This document shows, in pieces, positions 33,304 to 43,735 of a stretch of DNA of 64,000 nt; the first letter of the stretch is position 1, and each line of letters opens with the position of its first letter. The translations under genes were made by a program, and so were the position numbers. The stretch comes from Elgaria multicarinata webbii. Lineage: Eukaryota > Chordata > Lepidosauria > Squamata > Anguidae. The notes beneath the pieces are model-generated. The model worked only from the letters and a program-made list of their open reading frames with translations. It ran no database searches and was not told the DNA's origin. The stretch covers positions 32,345,501 through 32,409,500 of the forward strand of contig NC_086183.1 of the NCBI RefSeq assembly GCF_023053635.1. Reading direction: 5' to 3'.

Positions 33304-33574
33304 GGTCGCGGGTGGGAGAGGAGGAAGGGGAGGAAATCGGAGCCCCGGGGGCCAAACGGGCTTCAAGCCAGCGGGGATTTCGTGGGGTTTGTTTTTAAAA
33401 GGAGGGATGAAGTCTTAAGAAACCCGCGCCCCCAAATGAGAGGTTTGCTTGAATTTGGGGGGGGGGGAGGAAAACGAACAAAAGCCGCCCAAAAATTGTA
33501 TTAAAATTTCTTCAAAACTCCCCCACCAAAAAAAAAAAAAAAGCCAAATTGAAAGTGTGGCAAGGCGAATATTC

Positions 33575-33672
33575 TTATTAATAATAAATATTAATAATTA
33601 TTATAGTTATAATATATATATAAAATGTATAAGAAAAATATATAATATAAGAAAAATATATAAAGAAAAAAT
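33575..33672. other. AT-rich low-complexity block in the SLC1A5 leader region
   Basis: About 100 bases made almost wholly of A and T (TAATAATAAATAT and similar) sit between the GC-rich promoter and GC-rich exon 1. It could be 5' UTR or a small non-coding intron; no splice evidence can be read safely. Confidence 0.6.
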
Positions 33673-33699
33673 GTTTCAAGTCTTTCTCCCAGTGGATCT

Positions 33700-34090
33700 C
33701 TTTCAGCAGCGGGTGATCTCTCAGAGCCGGATCTGGTGGCGTGGATCCGGTTTCTTGCCCGTGTGGCTCCGAAGGCGGCGGCGGCGGCGGCGGCGCTTCT
33801 TCAGCCCCTGCTCGCGCCGGTCGGGTTTCCACGTGGCGGCTCCGGTTGCCCCCGCCGGCTGGGCTCGCTCCACGCGGACTACGCCGGGGCAGCGCCACGC
33901 GCCTCGCTTTTGAGGCGGGGCGCTGGGGAGGGGGCTGCCCCTAAGGGAAAGCCGGCGCTGGGATTGGCTGGGGCGAGTGGGCGGGCGGACGGACGTCATG
34001 AGGAAATGAGACCAAAAAAAACCCGAACCCTAAAGGAAAAAAGAAGAAGGGGGTGGAGTGAATCTGACGTCATGTTCTCGGTGTGTAGGC
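33700..34090 (-). promoter_or_regulatory. SLC1A5: Putative SLC1A5 promoter: GC-rich zone with CRE, CCAAT and GC box
   Basis: A CpG-rich block with a (CGG)n run at 33774-33799 lies 0.4-0.8 kb upstream of the start codon. It holds ATTGG (reverse CCAAT) at 33963-33967, GGGCGGG at 33979-33985, a CRE-like GACGTCAT at 33992-33999 and a full palindromic TGACGTCA at 34065-34072. No TATA box is clear. The transcription start is inferred to be in about 33.7-33.95 kb. Confidence 0.55.
34065..34072. promoter_or_regulatory. Palindromic CRE (TGACGTCA)
   Basis: A perfect eight-base CREB/ATF site about 0.76 kb upstream of the SLC1A5 ATG, with a second CRE-like site 70 bp nearer the gene. SLC1A5 is a known ATF4-pathway target in mammals, but a full CRE is not the classical ATF4 composite element. 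Confidence 0.45.
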
Positions 34091-34193
34091 GTGGCTTGGC
34101 GGGAGGGGGCGGCTGAAGCCCCCCACCCCACCCCGCCCCAAAACGTCTTTCTTGGCTTTTCCCGCCCAAAAATGGCTGTTCGCCTCTCTTTTT

Positions 34194-34247
34194 ACCTCAG
34201 AGCTCGGGAGAGGGACGTTTACCTCAGAGCTTGGGAGGGGGACGTTT
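34194..34247 (+). repeat. Two tandem 27-bp units upstream of SLC1A5
   Basis: ACCTCAGAGCTCGGGAGAGG... is repeated at once with two changes; each unit ends GGGACGTTT or GGGGACGTTT. It directly precedes an L2-like tail (34248-34311). Confidence 0.75.
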
Positions 34248-34311
34248 TTGTGAATCTCCCAGAGAGCTTCGACTATTGGGCAGTATAAAAATGCAATAAA
34301 TAAATAAATAC
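34248..34311 (+). mobile_element. L2-like LINE 3' tail
   Basis: TTGTGAATCTCCCAGAGAGC, GACTATTGGGCAGTATAAAA and an (AAAT)n tail. Confidence 0.65.
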
Positions 34312-34369
34312 TTTAGACACAATACGCACAATTAGCCCTGAGCTACCACGCATGCGCACACTAAATCTG

Positions 34370-34470
34370 CAGCCCGCCAGATGTTGTGGACAACCACTCC
34401 CGTCAGCTTCAGGCCGCATGGCCAGATGGGAGCTGTAGTCCAAAACATCTGGAGAGTGCTGTATTAGAGA
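34370..34470. mobile_element. hAT-like MITE family A, old copy
   Basis: GCCAGATGTTGTGGACAACC and the mirror GGGAGCTGTAGTCCAAAACA around a centre GGCCGCATGGCC. Confidence 0.55.
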
Positions 34471-34488
34471 GGGCTAAAGTCACTAACA

Positions 34489-34712
34489 GCCTTCCCCAAC
34501 CTTGCACCCTCCAGTCCAGATGCTTTGGACTACAACGCCCAGCATTGCTGTCCAGTGTTGATGCCGGCTGAGGCAATGTTTTTCCCCCATTCTGTTCCAA
34601 TTAACACACACACCCCAATTGATTAGCATGTTGTCCGAACTCAGCCGCTGTCTAGCGCTGGTGGGTGTTGGAAGTCTGAAACATCTGGAGCGCACCAGTT
34701 TGGGGAAGGCTG
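34489..34712. mobile_element. hAT-like MITE family A, interrupted copy
   Basis: Left arm CAGCCTTCCCCAACCTTGCA, right arm CACCAGTTTGGGGAAGGCTG; the middle (about 34575-34635) does not belong to the family and includes a CA-rich run. Confidence 0.6.
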
Positions 34713-34832
34713 TGCTAATGTGAACTCCGTTCATATATTGAAAGTGTGAGGGGAAGTCCCTTCTTTTGCAACCATATTCAGTATTTATATGGCACTTCAC
34801 ACATATCAGCTCTTTCATCTTTAGAACAGGGC

Positions 34833-34962
34833 TAAGGAACCTGTAGCCTTCCAGATGTTGTTGACTGAATTATAACTCCCATTATCCTCGGCCATTGTCA
34901 GGCTGGCAAGAGATGATGGGAAGTGAAGCACAACATCACCTGGAGGGGCTCCGTTTCCCCAC
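34833..34962. mobile_element. hAT-like MITE, related family with CCAGATGTTGTTGACTG arm
   Basis: AACCTGTAGCCTTCCAGATG and a mirrored AACATCACCTGGAGGGG. A similar copy lies at 57930-58043. Confidence 0.55.
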
Positions 34963-35353
34963 CTGTTTTATAACTACAGCTGTGCGTATTATCCCTTTAT
35001 TGCCATTTTGGGATGGGGGGAAAGTGTGTGCGCATATATGGGTGCTAAGTTGAGTAGTAGTTTAATTGTTAATACACAAACCACTAACCCACACTGCGTC
35101 TGTTTCCTAGTTTGCAGCCGAGGCTTGCCATCAGTACACCAAATGCCTCTATTTTATGCTGCCTCATAGTGGCAGCAGGAGAAAAATGGGGGGAAAGCAG
35201 GACGCAGAGAAGGGGCAAAGAGAAATAAGGGTATATTTCACATTAATATACCCATCCTAAAACATATTTTCTCTGAAATTTGTCCTCTTTATTTTGATGA
35301 AGTTATTCAGGTGATATCTATATAAAACGCTTAGGTATGTTTCCGTACAGGCT

Positions 35354-35419
35354 TCAGCTGATACAGGTTGCTAAGCAACAGTAACAACATGTAACGTCAG
35401 CTGATACAGGTTGCTAAGC
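35354..35419 (+). repeat. 23-bp direct repeat
   Basis: TCAGCTGATACAGGTTGCTA followed by AGC occurs at 35354 and again at 35397, 43 bases apart. Confidence 0.85.
35367..35379. promoter_or_regulatory. RFX X-box-like palindrome GTTGCTAAGCAAC
   Basis: A perfect 13-base inverted repeat around one central A fits the RFX half-site rule (GTTGCY with RGCAAC). It sits 2.1 kb upstream of the SLC1A5 start. Function is unproven. Confidence 0.35.
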
Positions 35420-35910
35420 CCCTCGCCCAACTCCTCCGGGCTTTCCAAGGTAATCCTACCCTCCTTTCTGCCTCTTTGCCTCCCCCCGCAACGAAGGGGG
35501 CAGCGCCATGGATTGACATATTTAGTCAGCCCTGGACTAACCTTTAAGCAATATAAGCACGTGCTTAGGTCACCAAGGGAAGAGGAGTACCACAGAGTAC
35601 CGGTACCATAGCTGTAGACATCTAATTTCAAGCAATTCCAGATTAAAAATCATTTTCAATAAATGTTTGCACTTGGATTTTCCCTTATAACAGTTTTATT
35701 AAAAAAATGCATAAAACAGTGATGAAAATTTGTTGCCCTAGTTATAAATAAGTAATTGGCTTATATTGCTTGCTGCTATCTAGTGTTAAATAAATAGAAT
35801 AAAAAACAAGTTATATTTAATATAGTTGTATGTTTTGGCGGGGGATGGCCTTGAAGAAAACTGAGTTTTTAATGTCTTATTTCACCTTCAGCACTTATTG
35901 AGTCTTGGGT

Positions 35911-36047
35911 CTTAGCTAGACCTAAGGTTTATCCCAGGATCATCCCGGGTTCATCCTTGTTCATGTAAATGACACACAGGGGATCCCAGGAGCAGGCAGG
36001 GATGACCCCGGGATGATCCCGGGATAAACCTTAGGTCTAGCTAAGGC
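35911..36047. mobile_element. Palindromic MITE, family unknown
   Basis: CTTAGCTAGACCTAAGGTTT and its exact complement AAACCTTAGGTCTAGCTAAG close a 135-bp hairpin; inner arms carry ATCATCCCGGG / CCCGGGATGAT. No coding capacity. The duplication size could not be fixed, so hAT and Harbinger are both open. Confidence 0.75.
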
Positions 36048-36371
36048 CTTAATGTCTTGCCGGCTAAGCAATGGAAGGGCCAAGGGGACACTATTATTGG
36101 GCTGTGCTTAGGGCATCAGCTGGCCTTAATCTGGCCCTGTATTTAGTCAATGGGAAACCATTGAGCATTGGCTGTGTTGGACTTTCTTCTTTTGACTGCA
36201 CAATGGCACTTGGGACTAGGTCATTTGTTTTCATAGTAGGCTTGAAACCCAGTCAATAAACTCTAGCAACACTGAAACATTTCTATCTTCATAACCATCA
36301 GCATCACACTAATGTCAGATTTGCAATAACTGCTCTTCCCAGTTCATTCCACTTTTTAGGTTTTGTGTAGT

Positions 36372-36710
36372 AGTATTCTAAAGCCCCTGGAAAAAAGGAG
36401 GCTAAGGGGAGACATGATAGCGTACAGAATTATGCATGGTGTGGAGAATGTGGATAGGCAGACATTTTTCTCCCTCTCTCAAAATACTAGAACCCATTGG
36501 GGTCATCCCATGAAGCTGATTGGTGGGAGATCCAGGACAAATAAAAGGAAGTCCTTCTTCACACAGTGTATAATTAAACTATGGAATTCACTACCACAAG
36601 ATGTAGTAATGGCCACCAATTTGGTTATTCATACCTTTATGAAAAGCAGACTTCTTGTGAACTCAGCAATGGATGTTCTTCCCTCTTCTGCCAACCCATG
36701 CTGAATCCAC
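36372..36710 (+). mobile_element. CR1-like LINE C-terminal end
   Basis: Encodes [20 protein letters not shown] and the following FFTQCIIKLWNSLPQDVVMA, the CR1-type C-terminus, 5'-truncated. A cousin lies split around the L1 at 41787 and 48106. Confidence 0.75.
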
Positions 36711-38109
36711 CAAGTATGGGTTCCAAATTTGCATTCTTCTCAAAATTCCTCTGATTCAGAGAATTGTTGGTGTCATCAGAAAGATACACATGTGTGAGTT
36801 CTAGAGAAAAACCATGAGCATTTTGGCAAGTATGAAGAACTGGCAGAAGAGGAAGGTAAAGTTTCAGCAAAGTCAAAACTGAAGGAACAGTTGGAATATC
36901 TCAGAGCCTCGGCTCCAACATTTATGGCCATATCTACATTACAAAACTAAATTGTTTTAATAGTCCTCCCTTTTCCATAGAAAACCCTGGGAACTGTATT
37001 TCCGGGAGGATTTGGCACCATCTCCAACAATGGATCATTCTCAGCACCCTCATCAAACTACAATTGTGAGGATTCTTTGAAGGAAGCAACAATGATTAAA
37101 CTGGTATTCAGCTGAAAGAACTTTGTAATCTAGCTATGACTTGACTTCTGACAAAATTAGCTTCTTATCCAAATGGTGTTGCAGCACAGGCCAGAGTAGC
37201 TACTTCTGGCTCAAGACTATTCCAGTAGGCTGCATCAGAAATAGGTAAAGTGGGAAGCCAGGGGCTTCCTGCTGAAACACCAGCTCTACTGGGCTCCCTC
37301 TTCGCTGAACTGTTTCCAGCTGGTCATTGTAAAACCGACTATATCACTTTAAGAATTAATAGCTGCGTTTCCTTTCCCCCACACACACACCCTTCTTCCT
37401 TCTCCATCCCTTTTTCCTTTCGTGTTGTGTCTTTCAGAGATAGTAAACCTGCAGTCAGCCACTTTTGGAGCTTTTTAAGTGTCTAAGAGCAGGTAGTAAT
37501 GCTACACTTATTTACCTACCAGTGTTCTAGTCAATGAGTGCAATGGTACAAGGATGGATAGCAAAGTATCTGGTACTTATTAAATATATAACACATTAAA
37601 CTATTTTAAACATTTTGTTCGGGTGCATGCTGGTTCTCATGGGCTTGTGTGTGTATCCTCTGCTCCCGCTCCTCCAGTGGACAATAATAGTACAATAATA
37701 AGTTATTTGTATAGCACCAGTATGGATGCCAATTTACAGAGTAAAATAAGCAAATGAGACAAGCCTCTTCGTCTGCAAGGAGTTAACAGTTGTCATGCTG
37801 ACAGAGGGGGAGAAAAGATGCAAGAGAGACGAGAGAGACTAAATGAACTGCAAGTTCAGTTACAGAAATGTAAGCTTTATTTTGGTTGAGGGTGAAGGAA
37901 AGGTGGGTTTTGAGGATGGATTTAAAGGGAGAGGAAGAGAGGGGTGGAACTGCATGGCTGTTTTCAGAATGAGTTCCAGGCAGAAGGGGCAGAAAGGGAC
38001 AAAGGGTAGCTTCGTAAGGTAAGTGGACAGCATGTGCTTAGAAGGACCAGCCAACTGAACGGCTAAGAAAATGAGGAGGAGGAAGGGCCGCTGCACTGAC
38101 AGCAAAGAA
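36711..38109. other. Intergenic, no gene recognised
   Basis: Only a short LINE-tail-like piece at about 37690-37750 (ATTTGTATAGCACCAGTATG). No other structure was named. Confidence 0.45.
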
Positions 38110-38425
38110 GGAGGACCTGCAAAGAAAAGAAAATGCAGAAGTGTGATTCAGCGATAGCGACCTGCAAAGTATCTGGTATGTTTGTTTTCCTGCCTGAAGA
38201 TAACATGGTGTACATTTGCAGCAAGTGCAAGCTGGTTGCATTACTAGAAGAAAAGGTACGAGGTCTGGAACAGTGAGTGGGCACCCCCAAATGTATAAGA
38301 GAGAGTGAAGAATTCTAGGAGAGAGCACAGGAGACACTGAAAATGTCTGCATGAAGCCGCTCAGAAACAGGAGCAGGATGGACACATACTTAGGGAAAGA
38401 GAAATAAACAAGATGAGTTTGAACT
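38110..38425 (+). mobile_element. CR1 LINE ORF1-like left part, cut by the retrovirus
   Basis: Reads MFVFLPEDNMVYICSKCKLV then ALLEEKVRGLE, a Cys-x2-Cys plus coiled-coil pattern like CR1 ORF1. The other side of the retroviral insertion (51059 on) reads CR1 ORF2 endonuclease, so the two are probably one CR1 copy. Confidence 0.55.
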
Positions 38426-39158
38426 TGTGAGAAATAAAGAGATATGTTACTTTTTCAATAAAGTTAATGCCAATATATATTCAATAAAGTTAATGCCAAT
38501 ATATATTCAATAAAGCTAATGCCAAAATGTATATTATGATTTTGTTAGAGTGTGGACCAATGGGGCAGGGTCTTGCTACTGAGAATATATGGTTGAAAAT
38601 AGCTTCAGCCTGGAAACACTGATCTTCGCTGAGGCATAATTAATGGACAGGGAAGGGCTCAAACAGGTGCAAAGCGCCGTTAGACTATTCAGTTGAAGTA
38701 AAAGAGAATAATACGGAACTTGTGGTTAGACTAGTGGTCAGAAGAAGTGACAAAACTGAAACATACATCTGTTGTTTCTTAACTTGTGATTTTGTAGTTA
38801 CCTGATGGGTGGAGAGATGATCAAGAGCAATAAAGTGGGTAGGCCCAGACCAATCAAACCCATATTTGGACATAAGTAAATAGGGGTGGGTGGAATATTA
38901 AATGAAATGAAAAAGCAAGTAATCAAAGGCGGGACAAAGCTGCGTGCCGGGATAGGCTGTAACCCCTCAAGTCTCTAACCAATCACGAGATGGGGAGGGA
39001 CCTCTTCGGCCGGGTGTAAGGTATAAGATGTCTTGACATGTGCTTGGAGAGTGTGCCTACTTTGCTGGACACCCAGACTTGCAATTCTGTATCAATAAAG
39101 ATAACAGAGTGCTTTCACCATTGTCCTTGAATCTTTATTTCAAATTGCATTTCTAACA
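38426..39158 (+). repeat. 5' LTR
   Basis: U3 starts with three copies of a 25-base unit (AATAAAGTTAATGCC type). CCAAT motifs occur several times, a TATA-like GTATAA is at about 39021, and a poly(A) signal AATAAA at 39094-39099 marks the R region. Confidence 0.93.
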
Positions 39159-39161
39159 ATT

Positions 39162-39179
39162 TGGGGGCTCGTCCGGGAT
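39162..39179 (+). other. Primer binding site, tRNA-Pro type
   Basis: TGGGGGCTCGTCCGGGAT, three bases after the left LTR, is the sequence used by murine-leukaemia-type gammaretroviruses. Confidence 0.92.
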
Positions 39180-39577
39180 CCAGCCATCGTGGCTGCTGGC
39201 CATCGGTGCCAGACACAGGGAAGACGCGTCCTGCTGAAGTTTTGGCAGCCCCTCTGGCCAACACCGAGGGTCAGTGGCCTGACTGGCAAAATCCTGGAAC
39301 ATTTGGACTGGTGAAACCACTTAGGGATTCAAGTGTAGGCACTGGATCGACCAGGCAACTTCGTGCACGAACCAAGGTAAGAAAATTGACTATTAAGTAT
39401 TACCTTGGTGGTCGGGGTGGATTGTGGAGTGGAGTGTGACTGATGTCTGAGACGTGCCCAAGAGGCACGAAGCGAGTTTGGAGTCTCGGATCCGCGGTTC
39501 CATTTCTTTGCGAGAAGTATGGCCGGAGAGAGACGAAGCGATTGAAAATTTGACTGTTGTGTGACACTTCCACATCT

Positions 39578-39745
39578 TGGGTAGACGTTTTGTGGTTCGT
39601 GCTTAGCCCCAAGTATTGGGTAGACGTTTTGCGGTTCTCACTTAGCCCCAAGAAATATCCACAGACTGGGTAGACGTTTTGTGGTTCTCGCTTAGCCCCA
39701 GGTAGTTCCTGGGTAGACGTTTTGCGGCTCTCACTTAGCCCCAGT
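39578..39745 (+). repeat. Four imperfect tandem repeats in the retroviral leader
   Basis: Units starting at 39578, 39617, 39667 and 39710 share TGGGTAGACGTTTTG and TTAGCCCCA. They end just before the gag-like start codon. Confidence 0.9.
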
Positions 39746-39751
39746 TCCACA

Positions 39752-40009
39752 ATGGGAAATAAAGTGCCTAAAAAGGAGAAAGGACCATATGAGTCTCTCC
39801 AGGGTCATGACATTCCTCCCAATAGTCCGGTGGGGAGGATGCTGATGTCATGGGAATATTTATCTTGTATAAAAGGAAAAGATAGGAAGAAGATGATTAA
39901 ATATTGTTGTTTGGAATGGCCAAAGAAAACCATAGAACCCCCTAGTGTTTTCTGGCCAAAATATGGGTCTGATGAAGCCTGGGTGTCGGACTTTAAACTT
40001 CTATGTTAA
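39752..40009 (+). pseudogene. gag-like matrix start of the endogenous retrovirus
   Basis: Begins MGNKVPKKEKGPYESLQG, with a myristoylation-type start and basic patches (KGKDRKK) as in retroviral matrix proteins. It is a fossil piece; the remainder of gag is not recognisable as a whole. Confidence 0.6.
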
Positions 40010-41239
40010 CAATAAAACTCCAGGATCACAAGAAAACGTATGCCTCTTGTTGGATGACTAAGGATAATAAATAGCAGTTGATACCCCTAAAAATCCACAG
40101 GAAGAAGAAGCAAGTCAAAATACCAAAGACTCCTGAATTTAAAATCCTGATTTTAAAATAAGAACCGTTAAATTGCCTGCCTCCTCCTTATGTATTTCTG
40201 CCTAACCAAGCTAGTAACATAGTGTCAAATGCACCATGAACAAAGGGGGGGGGGGTAGAAGAGGAGGGGGGGAAATAGAAGAGAAAGAAATAGAAACTCC
40301 AGGTGTGTGTCTGTGTCAAAACCTGGAAATTGCCATATGCAAGAGCCCTGCATGTAGCATTGCAGTTAGATTCACCAAGTTAAAGTCAGACTGCCCAGAA
40401 ATAGTAAAAACATTATAAAGAAAACATGTAAAATTTATAAGATGCCATCTAAGTTAAAGTTAAAAAGATTAGTGACTTTGAGTCAAGAAGAATGGCCACT
40501 CTTCACCAGAGTAACCTATATTACCGTGGCCTGCTGAAGTTATATTTGAAACAGACAGGCTCACGCACTTGAAATATTATTTAGAAGGAGGGGGGGAAAC
40601 CTTCTCCTTTTCCTGTACTAGCAGCAGTTGTGGTTAGATTGCCAAAAGTAAAAAGACTTCAAGCCAACATGTCAACTCCCAGAAACAAAAGTGCTAGGTT
40701 ATTTGCTGGACAGGTGGCCCAACCAAATGTGATGGGCTACTTGAACAGTGAGCTTGAAAAGACTTTGAAAAGCAAATACAAACTTTCTATTTGGACTTGT
40801 CCTTTAGGAGTCCTTGGCCAAGATCCAAAGAGTCAGGATAGAAAAAGTGAGAAGTTTATTAGACTCTAGCGTTAATAATAAATGCTCCCTGTAAATTGTT
40901 TCCTGTGTTAAAATTTTGCTGCCCCAAATCAAGCTCCAGTCAGAGCCTATCAGCTTTAGAATTCAGCTGATAATTAGAATTTTGAACAGAGATTACTTAG
41001 GCCTTATGGTCTAGCTAGAAAACCCTTCCCCACTGGAGAACTTGTTTTAACAGAAGCAGACCTCCAGTTGTCAGATTTGTGAAAAGAAGAATAAAAAAGC
41101 CACATCTAAAACCCAAAATTTCTCCAGCGTTTGAGAGAAAGAATGAGACAATATTCTTTTTTTAAAAAATTAATTTTGTCACCAAGAATTGGCAAGACGT
41201 GGCTAAGAAATTACAAAAAGTTGAAGGATAGAATGAGCT

Positions 41240-41640
41240 AAAGCAGCCACCTGGAGCGGCAGATCTCGCCAGCCTGGCCCTCCTTCTCATGCAGTGGGGC
41301 GGGGGGCTCGCAAGGCAGACGCTGGCTGGCTGGCTGCACGGCTCTGCCTCCTTGGGAGGGGAGGGGAGCTCACTAGACCCGATCTGAGGAGAAAGAAGAG
41401 GAAGAGGAGAGAAACGCGTAAAGCACCGCGTGTGCGCGCGCAAGAAGCAGGATGGCGGGGGACGCTTGCCCTCTACGCCTGGGCTGGTCTCCTTGGGAAC
41501 AGGGGCTGTCTAGGTCTGGGGGACTAGCTCCCGAGGAGACATCCCCCTTCGCAGATCGAAGGCGAGGGGACTGGCGTTACCCGACACCCCTGCCCTTGTC
41601 GGTCTCCCTAAGAGCAAGACTTTAAGGAGTTAGATTCTTT
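41240..41640 (+). other. GC-rich block inside the retrovirus, origin unknown
   Basis: Much richer in GC and CpG (GTGTGCGCGCGCAAG) than its AT-rich surroundings. It matches none of the other repeats in the window. It could be captured host sequence or part of the element. Confidence 0.4.
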
Positions 41641-41786
41641 TCTTGGAAGTGAGGGAAAGTCACCGTGACTCTTTCTGTTTTTAAGGAGGGGGATGGAGTA
41701 GGAGGAAAATGCAGAGCCACCCCTTTTCTCTTCTGAAGTGTTCAAGGAGAAGCAAACACCACTAAGGAAATGCCTGCTCCCCTAGT

Positions 41787-42085
41787 ATGTTTCCTGCCAA
41801 AAGTGCAGAGAAAAGGGCAACTAAAATGATTGGGGGTCCGGAGCATCTCCCTTACGAGGGAAGGTTGCATCAACTAGGATTGTTTAGTTTAGAAAAAGGA
41901 AAAGGAAAGGGGAGGCTGAGGAGAGATAGCACAGAGGTGTATAAAATGACGCATGGTATAGAAAATATGGATAGAGAGACATTTCTCTCTCTCTCTCTAA
42001 AAATATTAGAACCCAGTGGAGTCATCCCATGAAGCTGAGTGGTGGGAGATCCAAGATAGAACTCACTACCACAAGATGTATTGAT
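41787..42085 (+). mobile_element. CR1-like LINE C-terminal end, left part (split by L1)
   Basis: Reads [20 protein letters not shown] and MTHGIENMDRETFLSLSLKI; the reading resumes at 48106. 5'-truncated and decayed, with a duplicated GGAAAAGGAAA stretch. Confidence 0.75.
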
Positions 42086-42715
42086 GGGGGGGCGGAGCTG
42101 GCTGCCTGAGCAATGGCGGGTTTCTTCTGAGGCTCTAAGCGGCGTTTGCCGGAAAAAGCAATTATCTCTCTTCTAATGGGCATAAATCTTTGAGCAAACG
42201 ACAGAAAATGATTATAAAAGTCACAGGAGCTGGAAAAGTGGAGAGATTTGAAGAAGGGAGGTGAGATGATTGATGTTTAATACAATGTCTGTGTAAACGG
42301 CAACAGTATCAAAAGCGAAAGTAAAGAGCAAACACTGACGCAGTTTAAAAAGAAGGAATTTATGCTTGCTGGACATTGATTTGTGTTATAACCTTTCATT
42401 CTTATCTCACATGGGAACGATTGAAATGCTGGCTTTGTAAGGTGGAAGTTGTTGATTGGATTTATTGGCGTGGCGAGAAGGGGGGGAGAGAAGGTGGAAG
42501 AAGCTGCATTCGGCATTCGGTGAGGGAGATGTGGGAAGCTGAGAGGCTGTGAATGATTAAATCTGATCCCCTCTAGTGAATGCTGTTGTGAACTGGATAT
42601 TCCCCCCCCCCTCGTGAAGAAGGAAAAAGCGTTTGATATATAACAGAGAAGCCAGCATAAGTTGCTAAGGAAGTGAGCTAGACTCTAAGATTTATGCCCT
42701 ACCCAGAAGAGTCCC

Positions 42716-43735
42716 ATGCCTAACGTTAAAAGAAAGATCAAAAGTTGGGAAAAGCTTAATATACAAAAAAAGAAACCTTCAAATCATAAAAAAAGAAACC
42801 TTCAAATCATAATTTGGCATACCTCTCCCTCCTGGAAAGTACAGCCCCTGGAGTTGAGCAAGAGGAGGAAGATAAAGACCCAGTCCCTTTGGATACAATA
42901 CCAAATAAAGGAAAAAATATGACTGAAGGGGGAAAAGAAAGTGGTAGCAACCCTCCCTCGTTGATGGAGATCAAGGCCATTATAGCTGAAAATAGCATTG
43001 TTATATTTTAAAAAAATGGATTAGCATATGAGTGAATTTAGACATCAAATGCGTATTTTAGCGGATAAAACGGCGGAAAATTCGGATAAGATCAAAAAGA
43101 TAGAGGCTAAAGCGGATTTGGACCAGAAGAAACAAGAGGCTTTTGAAAAATCAACTAATATACAATTTAAAGAATGGGAACTGCGATTGATTGCCTTGGA
43201 AGATTAATCTCGTAGATCTTCTTTTTGAATAAAGCAGCTGAAGGAGTCGCAGGGAGAAGATCTTAGAGAATTCATCGTGAACTGGTTCAAGGAGCTGATG
43301 CCTGATATACCAATAGACGGATCGGATCTGGACCGAGTCCATCGTGTGGGGGGGCAAAACTACAAAGGGACTAGAGACATTTTGGTGAAATTTGGTAATT
43401 ATTATAAAAAAGAGCAAATTATGAAAGAATTGAGATCTAAGAATCAGATACAATATAAAGGCAAAGCAGTGCAAATTTTTAATGATCTTTCTCAACACAC
43501 ATTAAATTGGAGACGAAGTCTTAAACCAATAACGGAAACATTAGTGAAGAATAAAATTCCTTATGCATGGGGTTACCCGGTTTTTTTTTTAAGATTTACA
43601 TACGGGAGGAGGGAACACAGAGTAACCTCATTGGACCAAGGTAAAGAATTGCTGAAGAGGCTGGGTCTGGATGGAGAAACAAATGGGGCTGGAGTGGGTG
43701 GGGGAGGGAACGAAGCTGGGACATCTGGAGAGTAA
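42716..43735 (+). pseudogene. L1 ORF1 (RNA-binding protein), broken
   Basis: Starts ATGCCTAACG at 42716 (MPNVKRKIKSWEKLN), followed by a coiled-coil-like stretch (MRILADKTAENSDKIKKIEA) and the RRM and C-terminal domain (GSDLDRVHRVG, then NDLSQHTLNWRRSLKPITET). A frame change after about 30 codons, then stops near 43010 and 43205-43230, break it. The last 150 codons are open to the stop at 43735. Confidence 0.85.

Larger units (their letters stand above)
34963..35910. other. Intergenic, no gene
   Basis: The only clear structure is a 23-bp direct repeat (35354-35376 and 35397-35419) with an X-box-like palindrome. Confidence 0.5.

Noticed and set aside
33304-33366. N-terminal extension of SLC1A5 upstream of the ATG
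   Set aside because: The frame is open but the upstream codon is TTG, not ATG. The ATG at 33303 has A at -3.
32638-33504. 288-codon open frame on the plus strand across SLC1A5 exon 1
   Set aside because: It is the antisense of a GC-rich true exon and has low-complexity Gln/Gly/Ala content and no homology.
33578-33898. 106-codon upstream open frame in the SLC1A5 leader
   Set aside because: It runs from the GC-rich promoter into the AT block, giving a Tyr/Ile/Phe-only tail; composition-driven. Whether it is transcribed is unknown.
38450-38525. Short regular repeats as a CRISPR array
   Set aside because: Three 25-base units without spacers in the U3 of an LTR in a eukaryote.
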